A stretch of DNA of 64,000 nucleotides from Acanthornis magna. Lineage: Eukaryota; Chordata; Aves; Passeriformes; Acanthizidae. The notes under the pieces were generated by a model that had not been told where the DNA came from, ran no database searches, and saw nothing but the letters and a program-made list of their open reading frames with translations. This document shows, one piece after another, positions 23,822-35,450 of this stretch. Location of the stretch: positions 2,852,501 through 2,916,500 of the forward strand of contig JAWUZG010000138.1 in assembly GCA_036785705.1 (NCBI GenBank), given 5' to 3'. Each line of letters begins with the position of its first letter. Position 1 is the first letter of the stretch. The translations under genes and the position numbers were made by a program.

Positions 23822-24147
23822 TAGGTCTGTGAGAGGACCCACGTGCTGTGTCCAGTTCTGGGCCCCTCAGTTCAGGAAGGACATTGAGGTGCTCGAGCAA
23901 ATCCAGAGAAGGGCAACGAAGCTGGTGAGGGGTCTGGAATGCATGTCCTATGAGGAGTGTCTGAGAGAGCTGGGGGTGTTTAGCCTGGAGAAAAGGAGGC
24001 TCAGGGATGACCTCACCACTCTTTACAACTCCCTGACAGGAGGGAAGAGCCAGGTGGGGTCAGCCTCTTCTCCCAGACAGCCAAGGATAGGATGCCAGGA
24101 CATGGCCGGTTGGGGGGAAGGTCTAACATTAGGAAGAATGCCACCAC
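23822..24147 (+). mobile_element. CR1 LINE fragment, ORF2 end (unit 3)
   Basis: Copy of 1865-2190. This region carries more differences between units (for example LEQIQ for LKQIQ and VRGLE for VKGLE) than the exons do. Confidence 0.9.
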
Positions 24148-24419
24148 GCTGGGACTGGGGCTGGGTGGTCTCACTCAGGGACACGGTGCCCTGGGGGGCC
24201 TGGATTCTGGTGGCTGTCACAAGCACGACCCCTAGCCTGCCCTGCACTTGCTTTGGGCCACACCAGCCCCGTCCCAGCACCCGGGGCTAGGGTCCCAGCC
24301 CCAGCCCGGCTCAGGGCTGGCGGCAGAGTCCTGCTCTGCCAGTGTGTTCCACCTGGGGAGCGCAGGGAACAGCCTTCAGGGCCGGGGTGGAGTGCCCCTG
24401 CTGCTTCCTTTTCTTCCAG

Positions 24420-24617
24420 GACTGATGGAGGTGATGAACACCTTTCCTAAAGTACATACATTGTATAAGTTGTACTTAGGTTCTTCTGTAAATATGGTTA
24501 TTAAATTCCAGTTGTTGGATCGGCCCTCATACTGTAAATGTTTTATAGATTGTTATTGTCATAAAGATTCTTATGTTGTTGCTCTTCCGTAAATAAATTG
24601 TGCTTGTTTTTCACACC
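24420..24617 (+). other. Candidate 3' terminal exon and poly(A) site of MROH gene (unit 3)
   Basis: The acceptor ends at 24419, the in-frame TAA is at 24448-24450 and AATAAA at 24592-24597. It is in phase with a donor at 22653|22654. The sequence matches the other two units. Confidence 0.5.
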
Positions 24618-24864
24618 CCAGCTTTCTTTGCAATTCCTTTGGGCACAGGCAGCATTTGCAGAGTTGGGATTTCAGGTTGCCCTGGGTTCCTGGCACGGCC
24701 ATGCCGGGGCAGGGGTTCCCTGTGCACAGGGGGTCCCACAGACAGAGATCCCACTCTCCCTGCAGTGTCTCTGCACACACTTGGTGTCTGTAGAGGCAAA
24801 TCCCGGCAGGCCCTGTCCCATGGGAGCCATGGGGGAGCAGGGCCAAGCCTGTGTGGTCCTGCAG

Positions 24865-25012
24865 AGCCTCACCCATGGCTCCTCCCTGAGTGGCCCTGCA
24901 GAGCCTCACCCATGGCTCCTCCCTGAGTGGCCCTGCAGAGCCTCACCCATGGCTCTTCCCTGGGTGGCCCTGCAGAACCTCACCCATGGCTCTTCCCTGG
25001 GTGGCCCTGGCG
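24865..25012. repeat. 37-bp minisatellite, 4 copies (unit 3)
   Basis: Same repeat as in units 1 and 2, now with four tandem copies. Confidence 0.9.
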
Positions 25013-25557
25013 CTGCCGAGGCTGTGCCGGGCTGGGGCACCCCTGCCCCGGGCACCCCGAGGGGCTGGAGCTGGCCCGGAGGGAGCCCCAGCACAGAGGC
25101 CTCTGGCTTTGGCCCAGGCTCCAGGGATCCCTGGGGACAATCCTGGCTCCGTGGGCACCCCAGGGTGCTGCAGGCAGGCCTCAGCTGCAGGGAGGCAGTG
25201 TGCTACGGACACCGTGTCTCCATGGCCACGGGGTGCTTTGGAGCCGGGGCCTGTGGGAGCACAGGGGGCTCTGAGCTGAGCTGGGCACGGAGCCACGGCC
25301 CGGCCAAGGTGCCATTGCAGCAAGGGCACACCTGGCATCTGCTCCTGACGGATCCCCGCACACTCCACAAGGAACCACGGCTGGCAGCACAACTCTGCCC
25401 AGCACAGGCTGCATTGCTTTGATTTTATCCCTCAGCCCCAGAGGGTTTTATTTCCACTTCAGGGGGAACACCAAATTCCCTGCTGTTGCCCATGAAGCTG
25501 CAGCCCCTGCAGGGCTCATCCCTGCCCCCAGCTCTGGAGTCCTGAGCACAGGAAGGA

Positions 25558-25995
25558 GCTGGAGCTGTTGCAGGGAGTGCAGACGAGGCCACGGAGATGC
25601 TGCCAGGGCTGGAGTCCCTCTGCTCTGAGGAAAGGCTGAGAGTTTGGTGTGCTCAGGCTGCAGAAGAGAAGGGCCTAGGGAGGCCTCACTATGGCCATGC
25701 AGGACGTGGAGGGGCCCAGAGGAAATGCAGGGACAGAGTGTTCAGCAGGGCCTGTGGTCAGAGGAGAAGGGGGGATTGCTGGAAACTGAAGGAGCTCGAT
25801 TAGGGTCAGATCTAAGTAAGATTTTTTTTTCCGAAAGAGGGTGCTGAGACACTGGCACAGGCTGTGCAGAGAGGCTGTGGATGCCCCAGCCCTGGAAATA
25901 TCCAAGGCAAGCTTAGATGAGGCCCTGAGCGCCCCGGGCTGGTGGGAGGCTGCTCAGGTTGGAGTGAGATCGTTTGAAGGGTCCCATCAAAGCGT
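25558..25995 (+). mobile_element. CR1 LINE 3' end, uninterrupted copy at the array edge
   Basis: Matches 3528-3883 as far as 25913. It then continues with recognisable CR1 3' sequence (gatgaggccctgagc, ctggtgggaggctgctc, ggttggagtgagatc, gaagggtcccatc). This marks the original, pre-duplication arrangement at the 3' edge of the array. Confidence 0.8.
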
Positions 25996-26122
25996 CATTG
26001 ACACGGAGGAGATGATGGACGTGGATGTGGAGGATTTTGAAGAGGAGATGGAGGTGGATATGCAAGAGTATGTGGAGGAGATGGAAGTGGATGGAGGAAG
26101 AAAATATGGAGGTGGATGAGGA
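25996..26122 (+). other. Acidic MEVD-rich coding-like stretch, unassigned
   Basis: An open frame reads VIDTEEMMDVDVEDFEEE, then MEVDMQEYVEEMEVDG, and stops at 26117-26119. It is very acidic and internally repetitive (two EEMEVD-type modules). The upstream part of the same frame is CR1, so the true start or splice acceptor is not clear. It lies directly upstream of the relic MROH-type 3' exon at 26487 and could be part of an older relative's 3' region. Not recognised as any known gene. Confidence 0.3.
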
Positions 26123-26233
26123 GGACGAGGTGGAGGGCGTGATCCTGGGATGAGCATGGAGGCCCAGCAGCAGGACAGGCAGGTGCCCCTGTGCCCTGCC
26201 CACAGGCAGAGTGGGTCCCCTGCTGCCAGGCTG

Positions 26234-26541
26234 GGGCTGGGCGGGGTGGCCCTGCTGAGGGACTCGGTGCCCTGGGTGGGGCCTGGGTTATGGTGGCACC
26301 AGCACCAGCCCCGGTCTGCCCTGCACTTGCTTTGGGCCACACCAGTCCCGTCCCAGCAGCCGGGGCCAGGGTCCCAGCCCCAGCCCGGCTCGGAGTTCTG
26401 CTCTGCCAGTGTGTGCCACCTGGGGAGCACAGGGAACAGCCTTCAGGGCTGGCCTGGAGTGACTGTGCTGCTTCCTTTTCTTCCAGGACTGATGGAGAGG
26501 ATGGACACACCTTCCTGTACATATGTTCTGTTTGTTGTTGT
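26234..26541 (+). pseudogene. Diverged older copy of the MROH unit 3' end, first half
   Basis: Aligns by eye with 2195-2500: ctgccctgcacttgctttgg, cacctggggagc, cttccttttcttccag and gactgatgga appear in the same order, with many substitutions and indels. It has the same acceptor (ends 26486) and exon start, but the downstream frame differs and runs to 26592. It lacks the two CR1 fragments found in the young units. The match resumes at 28117 after an inserted element. Confidence 0.7.
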
Positions 26542-28116
26542 TGTTATAAATGGACTAAAAAGAAGATTGATTTTCCTATAGAGGTTGCTTAATGAATGAG
26601 TTATAGGAGTTTTTGGGTGTTAATTAGTTAATTATGAATGTCCGGTTAAGTAGTTAATTATGGATGTTTGGTTAGTTGGTTAATTATGAAACATTTGTAA
26701 GGAGTTTGATGGTTGGTCAGTTTTGATGGTTGTTTTTACTCTTTGTACTTTTTGTACCTCTTGTTGAATAATGTTCTTCAGAGAATAGAATATAACCCTT
26801 TTAAAAAGAATGGGGCAAGATGGCCAGTGGGGCAGAGCTTCTAGAAAGTTCAGGGGAAAATGTCAGTCAAGGGCATCAGTCAGGGAATTCCATTCCATTA
26901 CATCTAGACTAATTACATTTTTACATGAGGCTTTGCACTACTATGAAAAGTATAATTTTATAAGATGAAGAAATTGTCTGTCTTTCCTGTAAGGTTATTT
27001 AAAAATGTAAAGGGCCCGATCCTGGAAGATGCTCAACTGCCGCCATCTAAGCACGTTGTCTCGGATTAGAGAAAATTTTCCTAGGTGGAAAGTGTTCTGA
27101 ATAAAACACCTCCCCACAGCAAAAACTTCCAGCACCCCTTCCCCCACAGCAAACAGACTATCTCAGCTGAAAGTGGGATAAGAACTGTTGAATTATAACA
27201 CCACACAGTGGAAGGGGAAAGGGAAAAAGGGGTCATTAAACCTGAATAAACAGCTGATGAACTTTAGTGTCCTTTTCCTCAGGCGTAGCTTCCCCTTTCC
27301 GAGGTCCCCAAGGGGCCCGGTGGAGTCCCTCCAGTGGATCCCTGGACAATTCTCATCCGCTGTCCTCCAGGGCTCCTTAGGTTCTCAGATGAGAAAGCAA
27401 GTCGAGGAAAAAGGTCCAAAAACAACGAAAAACAATCCCAGGAAAAAAACAAAAAAAACCCAAGCAGCAGCCACACCGGTGGCAGCAGCAACCAGCAGCA
27501 GCAGCTGACTGAAGAAAAAAAAAAACAGTGTCCCTTCCTTCTCACTCCCCCGTAGAACAGTCCGGGGAAAGAGTTTTCAAAACATCCCGTGATGGCAGAG
27601 CTTCTCTCGGCTGCAGGACACAGTTAAAGCTATAGGACCATATTTCTGGTCAAACATACAAACAATAGGGAATACAAAATATCATTTACGCCACCCCAGG
27701 ACACACGTTCAGCATCTTATGCGAGAGTGACGTGTGCCTCACAGGACTGTATCAAATTAGTTACCTTATTTAACAATTACCTAATTTTTTCAGATACTTT
27801 ATATACGGCCCAGCTCCATCAGCGAGCATGCCCCATGGGGTGGGGTCTGGACAGAGCGCCCCAGATGGGTGGACACAGGGGGCGGGCTGAGGAAGTCTGC
27901 ACCCCCGATTGGTGTCAAGTATCCAAATGTACCTAAGCACCTTGACTGGCACTCGAAGGAAATAAGAAGGGCTGCAAGTGCTCTGGGCGGTGTGCCCCTG
28001 GCCAGAGCAGCTGAGCACCCAGCGCTGTCTCTTTGCTCTGTGGGCTTCCCCTATTGTTAATTGTTTTCTAGTAATAAAAAGTAAAAATTATACAACGGGA
28101 AGCTTTGTTCTTCACA
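26542..28116 (+). mobile_element. LTR-like insertion splitting the relic 3' end (about 1.6 kb)
   Basis: Homology to the young units' terminal exon and 3' UTR breaks at 26541 and resumes at 28117. The inserted piece begins tgttataaatgg and ends ttcttcaca (TG...CA) and is flanked by gttgt on both sides. The flank is inside a gtt-rich run, so the duplication is weak evidence. AATAAA motifs lie near 27100 and 28073. No retroviral reading frame is seen. It could be a solo LTR, a nested pair or a non-autonomous element. Confidence 0.5.
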
Positions 28117-28480
28117 GTTGTTGTTAGGATTTTTTGTAAATACATTTATTAGATTCCAGTTTTGAGATAGAACTTGATACTCTAAATATGTTCTATAGAT
28201 GGTTATTGTTATAAAGATTCTTATATTATAAATATTTTCTGTAGTTGGTTGGTGTTGTTGCTGCTCTTCTCTAAATAAATGGTCCGTGTTGCACAGACCC
28301 CAACCTTCTTTGCAATTCCTTTGGGCACAGAGGAGTAGTTTCAGGTTGCTCTGGGTTCCTGGGGCTGGAGTTTCCTGGGGTGCTGGCACGGGTGCCCCAG
28401 GGCTGGGGGTCCTTGTGCACAGGGCAGTGCCACTGACACTGCTCCTGGCACCGGGCACTGCTCGTGCTCCGGGGCTGGGG
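28117..28480 (+). pseudogene. Diverged older copy of the MROH unit 3' end, second half
   Basis: Matches 2508-2870 with clear divergence: tgtaaata...ttattagattccag, ataaagattcttat, AATAAA at 28274-28279 (taaataaatgg), then tttgcaattcctttgggcac. It is the relic's 3' UTR and downstream flank. Confidence 0.7.
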
Positions 28481-28959
28481 CAGAGCCGTGTCCCCAAGAG
28501 CAAAACTGTCACCAGCAGAGAGGGGCTCTGACAGGAGTGGCCCCTGCAGCAATGACACCAAAGCAGGCAGGAAACTTTCTGCCAGCCTTCCTGCTGCAGC
28601 CAAAGGGACTGCTGGCCCCAGAGGCAGCATCAGGCTACAGGGATGTGAAATCCCTTTCCATGCTCTGAAGGCCGTGAGAGCCTTGGGAATTGCTGGAGCC
28701 AGCATGTGGGGAGCAGCTTTTGCAGCAGCACGGGCTGATGGTTAAGGTTTGGAGCCTCCAGTGGCTCTGGGATTTGCTGCCTCCCTGCATTGCATTGCCC
28801 TGTGCCGTTTTTCAAGAGAGCCAAGGCCAGCGAGGTGATGCTGGCCCTGCCCGGATTGCTGCTGCTGGCAGAGGCCACCGGCCCCTGTGGCCACTCTGGT
28901 GAAACCTGGAGAGGACAGCGCAGGCTGTGCTGGGCTGGGCCCGGGGTACTTTGAGGGTG

Positions 28960-29345
28960 CTGGTGCCAGGGGCCGTGGGTCCCGCGGGTGGCAGTGCCTG
29001 GAGGTGGCTGCAGGGACGGTGCTGTCGCTGGCACAGAGTGCATGGCACCGACGCATGCGATGCTGCAGGGCCAGGGCTGCGGCTGCAGGGCCGGGGCTGC
29101 CGCAGGAGCCGAGGCCGCTCCGCAAGCAGCCCGTGGCCCAAGAGGCGCCCGAGCTCAGCCCCTGCCCGGGCAGCTGCCCCCAGAGCCCCGCGCTCCCCGG
29201 GCACGGCCGGGGCAGGCACGCAGCTCCCCGGGCAGCCCTGCCCAGAGCAGCCGCAGCGGGCCGGCAGCGCCGTGGGGCAGCAGGGCTCGGCCGCCGCTCG
29301 GGGCTCCGGGCTGAGCTGCTCCAGCTGCCGGGAACCGCACAGCTC
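28960..29345. promoter_or_regulatory. CpG-rich island
   Basis: Dense CG dinucleotides (for example gccgaggccgctccgc, cccgcgctccccgg, gccgccgctcgg) against CpG-poor flanks. Several overlapping open frames on both strands are composition artefacts. In birds such islands often mark promoters, but I found no gene start beside it. Confidence 0.5.
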
Positions 29346-29419
29346 CCAGGCTCTGGCAATTGCCAAGGCCAGCGCCTTGCTTGGCTTCTGGAGCAGATCC
29401 ATCCCTGATGCACAGCCCT

Positions 29420-31075
29420 GTTCTTCGCAGGGAGCTGCTGAGCGTTCCCGGGTGCGAGGAGAAAAGGGTGTGAATGTCTTTCCAAACGATGAGAGAAGCT
29501 GAGAGAAGCAATCCGCTTCTGGAGGAAAGCCAGTGCGGGTCTGTAAGAACATCAAACCGTGCAGGTTTGCTACAGAACCAAGCTCAGCCTGAACTTGGGA
29601 ACTCTAGGGAAAAAGGCGCAGCCTTGAAAGATTTTGGAGTGAATTAGCTCATGGGTAGGAGTGTGTGCACGAGCCAGGGGAAAGTTATTCAGCAGTGATA
29701 TTGTAAAGGAAGCGTTCTCCTTAGCAGAGTGGTGTAAACATTGCTTTCACATTTGGGGAACAACTGAAGTATTTCTGGAGGCCTGAAGGAAAAGTCTGCT
29801 GGAGAATAAAAATACAAAATTAATTGCAAGGCATTTGGGTCTTCTACCGTGAAGTACAGCAATCCTGATCCGTGATTGTAATGATTATGAGTGCAAGTTA
29901 TTAAAATAGTTTTAATGTAAAAATCAATTGCATTTATCATGGAGGGAACACCAGACTTGGCTGGAGAAGATGCAAATGTCCAATTTCAATCTACATCAGC
30001 TGCAACTGTTGGAACATTTTGGAGGACCACTCAAGATTTCGGGTGCTTGAAATGTTCTTCGTCCATTACAAATATTTCCACAAAGGCATGTGCAGCTCTG
30101 AGTTTGTTTGTGTGCAAAATCTTTTGGTTGTTTTGTGCCCATGGGACTCACATTTGAATCATCAATCTGGGCACCTGCTTAAGTTTCAAGAAGAGATCAG
30201 ATGCATTCATACCTTTTACAGAAACCCTGGTGGCCAGATGAAGTGAGGTCATCAGTGAGAAAGTGTTCCATCCTGAGAGGACGTGTTATCCTTTTGGATT
30301 CATTACTCCATCCTCTGAGCATGTCACCCCATTTTTTCCAGTTCAATGTCCTGCTTATTCATTTTAATCTCCTTTAAAGTGGTTTTTTTTTTTTTATTTC
30401 TGGCCCTCCAAGGGGTGTTGCATTGTGCCATTTGTGCTTTTGACAATTTGCTGTCCCGTCCTCAATCTCTCTTTTTCCTCAGCCTCTGAATTTGGGATGA
30501 AACAAATCTTTTAAATATTATGTGGTTAAGAAAATGAGTTGGTCTCCACAGACTCACCTGTTCCTGTAAAACCTCAGCTTTGCTCCAGAGGACACATTCT
30601 GCTGATAAACAACTGCCTGTGGCACTCCAGGCATGGGCTGAGCAGGTCTCAGCTGCAGTCACCTCTTCACTGGCTGTGATTTTGATTTGTGGGACTCTCC
30701 GACAGCTGTCATCCGTTTTTAGGTCTCTCACTTTATTTGTGTCCCTGCTGGTGTATTGACTGAGCTGGTCCATGATTCTTTCTGTGCTTAGAGCTGTGAA
30801 AGCTTAGGAACAGTTTTGAGCTCGGATGTGGCACTAAAAGGATACGTGACCAGGGAGAGGTGATCTTGTTGGGAAGGGCTAAACACAGGGCCGTCTGCTG
30901 GAAGAGCCTTTCCCATGTGATTGGACATGATTGAATGAAAACCTAGCAGAAAACGGGAACAGGTTCTGGGAAGTGAAGTTACTGTTCTGCCTGCACAGCC
31001 TGTGTTTGTTGTCCTGACCTTTGCTCCTGTTTGCTTGCTAAGGACTGAAGTTGTGGTTCTTTCATTCTTTATTTT
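29420..31075. other. No gene recognised
   Basis: Ordinary non-coding sequence. There is an 11-12 base T run near 30382. Open frames are all short and without splice support. Confidence 0.4.
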
Positions 31076-31081
31076 TGAAAG

Positions 31082-32499
31082 TGATCTGTGTAGTGGGTTT
31101 GACCCTGGCAGCACCCACGACGTTTGCTCTCTCTGCTCTCTCCTGCTGCAGCTATGCAGAGGAGAGGGAAAACTAACACAAAACACTGGACTTAAGAGTT
31201 GAGATAAGATCACTGATAGGCTGCACTGGAGAGGGCAAAAGCAGGCAGGAAACTTAAAGTTGCAAAAAAAGTGATTTATTAATCTAACAGAGTCGGAGGA
31301 TAAATCAGAGGTAAAAATAAGCTCTTAAGACACCGTTTCTTCACTCACCCTCCCTTCCCTCTTAAGGCACCGCTTCTCAGCTCGCCCCCCTCCCTCCTTC
31401 CGACTAACCAACAACTCCCGGGCAGGGGCAGCGTGTGGGGATTTTTTTCTCTTAGGTCAGTCCATCACAATTCTTCTACTACAGACACTGTTTCTCTATT
31501 CGCCCCCTCCCTCCATCCAACCAACAGATCCAGGCTGGGGGAAGGTATATGGCTTTTCTTAGTCAGTCCAACACCACAATTCTTCTGCTACAAATGCTGT
31601 TCCTCTACCCAACCCCCTTCCTATTAAGGCCATTTCTCAGCTCACCCCCTCCCTCTTTCTTTCTAACCAACAGCTCCGGGGTGGGGGCAGGGTATGGGGG
31701 TTTCCTTCGGTCAGGGTCAGTCCATCAGGGAGAAGAGTACTCTACTTAGCCATGGGGGTCCCTCCCACGAGAGACAGTCCTCTGCAAACTTCTTTGGCAT
31801 GGGTCCAGTCTCACAAGCAGCCCCGCCCGATTGCTGCTGTCTGAGATTCTCTCCAGGTTGCAGAATTCCAAGCCGAGGTCAGGCTGTTTCCATTCCAGGA
31901 GCAAGGCCTCTCTCTCCTGCAAGGCCTTTGCAACTCTCAGTCTCTGGGACTCCCACTGGATCACAGCTTCCTGCAGGCATCACCTGCTCCTCTGGCGTGG
32001 GCACCTCCCCACAGGCTGTGGGGGGTTCTCTGCATCCCCCTGGACCCCATGGGCTGCAGGGGGACCACCTGCTCCCCCATGGGCTGCAGGGGGACCACCT
32101 GCTCCCCCATGGTCTGCACCACAGGCGGCAGAGGGTTTTCAGCTCCGGCGCCTGGAGCGCCTCCTCCCCCACCTTCTCCACTGACCTTGGTGCCTCCATG
32201 TTGTTTTCCCTCACATATTTTTACCTCCTCCTCCTCCTTCCCTGGCTAAAAAGAAGTGCATGCTCACATTGTTTTGATTTCTTCTTAAATATGTTTTCAC
32301 AGAGGCGTAACTAACATCTCTAATTGGCCCAGGTTTGGCCAGCAGCATGTCCATCATCTTCAGAGCCATCAGAGATTGGCTCTTCTGGACATGGTGGAAA
32401 ATTTCCAGAATCTTTACACAGGACACGCTGGAGCCATCTTTGTACCCTACCCTACTCACTGGCAAAAACTGGGCCGAGCAAAACCACCACACAGCTCCA
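31082..32499. mobile_element. ERV solo LTR, 1,418 bp, with 6-bp target-site duplication
   Basis: Starts tgatctg and ends cagctcca (TG...CA), flanked exactly by TGAAAG at 31076-31081 and 32500-32505. Near the start it has the gggtttgaccctggc block common in avian LTRs, and near the end ggccagcagcatgtccatc and ctggagccatctt blocks of the same family. Inside is a ~30-bp direct repeat (catgggctgcaggggg, 32048-32112). No internal viral genes are present, so it is a solo LTR. Six-base duplications fit ERVK/alpha-type integration. Confidence 0.8.
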
Positions 32500-32505
32500 T
32501 GAAAG

Positions 32506-35125
32506 GTGACATCCCAATGAAACCTCTGCCAGCCATCGTGGCACAATTCCCTGGAATTCTCTGATCTCTGCCCTGAGCTGGAAGGTTCAGGAGGTGAAGG
32601 TTGCCCTGTACCCTCCCAGGGCTGGGCAGGACATGGTGCCCATTCCAGAGGCACAGGGATGCTCTGGAATTTGCCGCATTCAGCTCCAGAGAGGTTTTTG
32701 CTCCTCCTCATGTGTCTGAGGGCACAGCTCCAAGATAGGTGCTAGAGATGCTTCCTGTCACTGTTTTCATTGCCTCCCCATCATCTCTGGAGGTGTTTCT
32801 GCAAGAAATTCTTGGAATGTCATTAAAATGGGCCTTTTTCCACGTTCCTGCTGTTTTCTGAGCTCTCCCCACTCCTATCAGATTTGAACAGACGTTTGAT
32901 GCTCTGCCTTAAATTAGATCCTTGTGTTCCATGCAGAGTGCAGCAGCTCTCAGAATGATCTTTTGGAGCATAATTAATTATTTAAAGAAGTTTAAATGGT
33001 GAATGATCTTTAAAGCAGGCATTGTCTCATCTCAATTATCTTTTCAGATCTTTCTCTGCTCTCTCTGAGTTTGGTAAGAGAATTGCCTCAGCACTGTCAA
33101 ATAACTAATTCCCCAATTAATAGAACTAATGTTTACACAGGGATGAATTCCTATTTTAGCAGCACTTGCAGCATCAAGTGACCTTGCTAAACTCCCACAC
33201 TGAGTATTTCTCTCACAGGACACAGATGCACCGATTTTATTACACAAATATTCATCTTTATTACAAGATATTCCCAAATTAACCTCTTGGAAGAGGCTTC
33301 TCATTTGATAAAGAGCACAGGTTGCTACACTGAGGAAAAGCCATTAGCATCTAATTAAGCACCAGAATTATCCAATAGGATTTCTTGGTATCTCCTTCAA
33401 AACTTTTTCTTCCTTTTCAGCTCCCAAAGAACATGAAAAATGGAGGGTGAAAGGTGTTCCCAAGAAATAAATCCTCTCAGGACAAAATGTGCAGCCCTTC
33501 CTGAGCAGGTTCAGGTGAAAGCATTGGGATTTTTGTGTGAGGGAAACTGTGCTGGCAGAGCTCAGGAATTCTGAGCCAAATTCTTCATTTCCTCCCATCC
33601 CTTCAACTCCCTAAAATCCAATTCCTGCAGCCACTGCCACCGGAGCAGAGTCTTGTCTCCTTCAGCAGCTTTGGGGCTGTGCTGAGATGAGGTGGTGCTG
33701 GCCAGAATTTTATGTTTGACCAATTTGACAATATGTAACATGGAAAATGCTCCATCCCCAGTTTTTTGGAACGCACGATGCCCTGATATGAGACAGCCAC
33801 TGACATTAAAGGATTGAGATGTGCAGAGCCTTCAGCCCCATCCCAGGACCACCAAAAGCAAGGGATGAGGGAGGTCTGGCCCAAATCAGCAATTTTTGGA
33901 TAAATTTTTAGTGCAGACCAAGTTTAGATAGACTTTTCCCTGCATATACTGAAAGTCCATTTAACAATGCTAGTTTAGTGTATTTTGATTGACTTTTAAT
34001 TGGTATTCAAGTGAGCTTGACACAAATTGTCAATTAAAAATGCATACTGGGCATGAAACGAATTTACCAAATAAAAATCTCAGTAAATTTGTGTTAAACT
34101 CTATAACTGCTGCAATATATACACATAAAGTATTTCTATAGTGGCAGTGCTATGGAGTAGAAGAGTTCATGACAGTTTTTATTCACACACCCTAAAAGTT
34201 ATGGAACTGGGGAGGGAAATAATGATTATCCTTGAATCAAGGATCTCTGGACCTTCTCACTGCAAAGGATTTGATTTCTCTCTGCTGTAGAGAGAAAATT
34301 GGGATGCTCAGACCTCCTGTTCCATCTGAGCATCCTCAATTCATCAGGAATTTCTCATTCCTGCCACAAATTCTGCCTTCTCCTGTTTGAGTCAACCTTT
34401 TAACCTTCACCTAGGCCCCACCATGGCATAAGGAAAGTAGAAAAGGGCAAAATCAAAGTAGAAAATGGAAAAATGCCCATAAAATAAACGGAGTAGGGGA
34501 AGGGATGGTGAGAGAAGAGCACAGGGGAAGCTCAGGGTGCAAGCACGACTGAGGCTCCCCAGGAACATGGCAAATAATTGGAAGAAACTCAGGGAAAAGT
34601 TTGTCTTTCATGAAGGTCAGTGCAGATACTTGGAAAATGAACAGATCACACTTCTGTCAGCTGGAGAAGAGCAGAGGGAAAGATAAATATCAGTGAGGAA
34701 CTGGAAAGTTGGGTAGAGCAGACTCCAGGGTGAGGCCCAGTTCGGTGGAGTTCCAAATTTGAGGGTATCACAATAGGGATCCAACCCTAGAAAAGTGGAT
34801 TTCACTGAAATTTAGCAAAACCACAGCAGTTTGCTGGTGGCAAGAGCATGGGATTTTTTGATGGACAATGGGAGAGAAAGACAAGGAAGCTGCAGGTGAC
34901 TGAGCTGTCAAAATGCAAGGAGTGTGGAGAGGAAAATCAAAAGAGGATATTGTAGAAGAATGGCTTATAGAGCAGGGCCACATCTTGCACAACCCAGCCT
35001 TGTTCCCGAATAGATGGTGTGTACGTGCACAATTCAGTGCTCATACACAGCTCAGTCATGGTTACCTGGCCCTGAAATGTATCTAACAGGAGATAGAGAG
35101 GAACAAGAGGAACTAGAGCCAAGAT
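32506..35125. other. No gene recognised
   Basis: AT-richer non-coding sequence with only short unsupported open frames. 34617-35137 has open minus-strand frames but no domain or splice structure that I recognise. Confidence 0.4.
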
Positions 35126-35450
35126 TGTCAGCAACATAGAGGAAGAAAAGCAAGACAGAGAAACTTACAGCTTACATAACGTTAGCTGAAGCAAGCAGAT
35201 TGCATTTAAAACTAGTAGCCTATAGCAAGCAAGAATAGACGCGTGAACACAAGTAGATAGCCAATCACTATAAGAAATTCGGCGCGTGGACAAGAGCTAC
35301 TAACCAATCATATGAACCCTCAGAGCGTGTGGACAGTGTCTTTCGTCTATAATAATGCTTGTCTCCTAACAATAAATGGGAATTAGCACCAATACCTCCA
35401 TGAGTGCGTGTGCTACTTTCTCGCGACTCTCGATAAGGATATTCCAAGGA
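35126..35450 (+). mobile_element. ERV LTR (about 0.3 kb)
   Basis: Starts tgtcagcaac and carries a TATA-like ctataataatgc followed by AATAAA (35371). It ends near ctctcgataaggatattcca, a layout of compact avian ERVK-type LTRs. No clean target duplication was found, so the ends are approximate. Confidence 0.6.

Larger units (their letters stand above)
14881..25913 (+). repeat. Tandem segmental duplication, unit 3 (complete, 11,033 bp, last of the array)
   Basis: Same order of elements as unit 2. It is 36 bp longer: one more 37-bp minisatellite copy less a 1-bp deletion just before it (gggagccatggg against gggagcccatggg). Homology to units 1 and 2 ends at 25913. Confidence 0.95.

Noticed and set aside
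26542..28116. Full-length endogenous retrovirus with gag/pol/env
   Set aside because: No long viral reading frames or matching LTR pair are visible; only an LTR-like non-coding insertion is supported.
28742..29555. Two overlapping 247-codon minus-strand frames
   Set aside because: Both lie over the CpG-rich island in different frames, with no splice context or domain.
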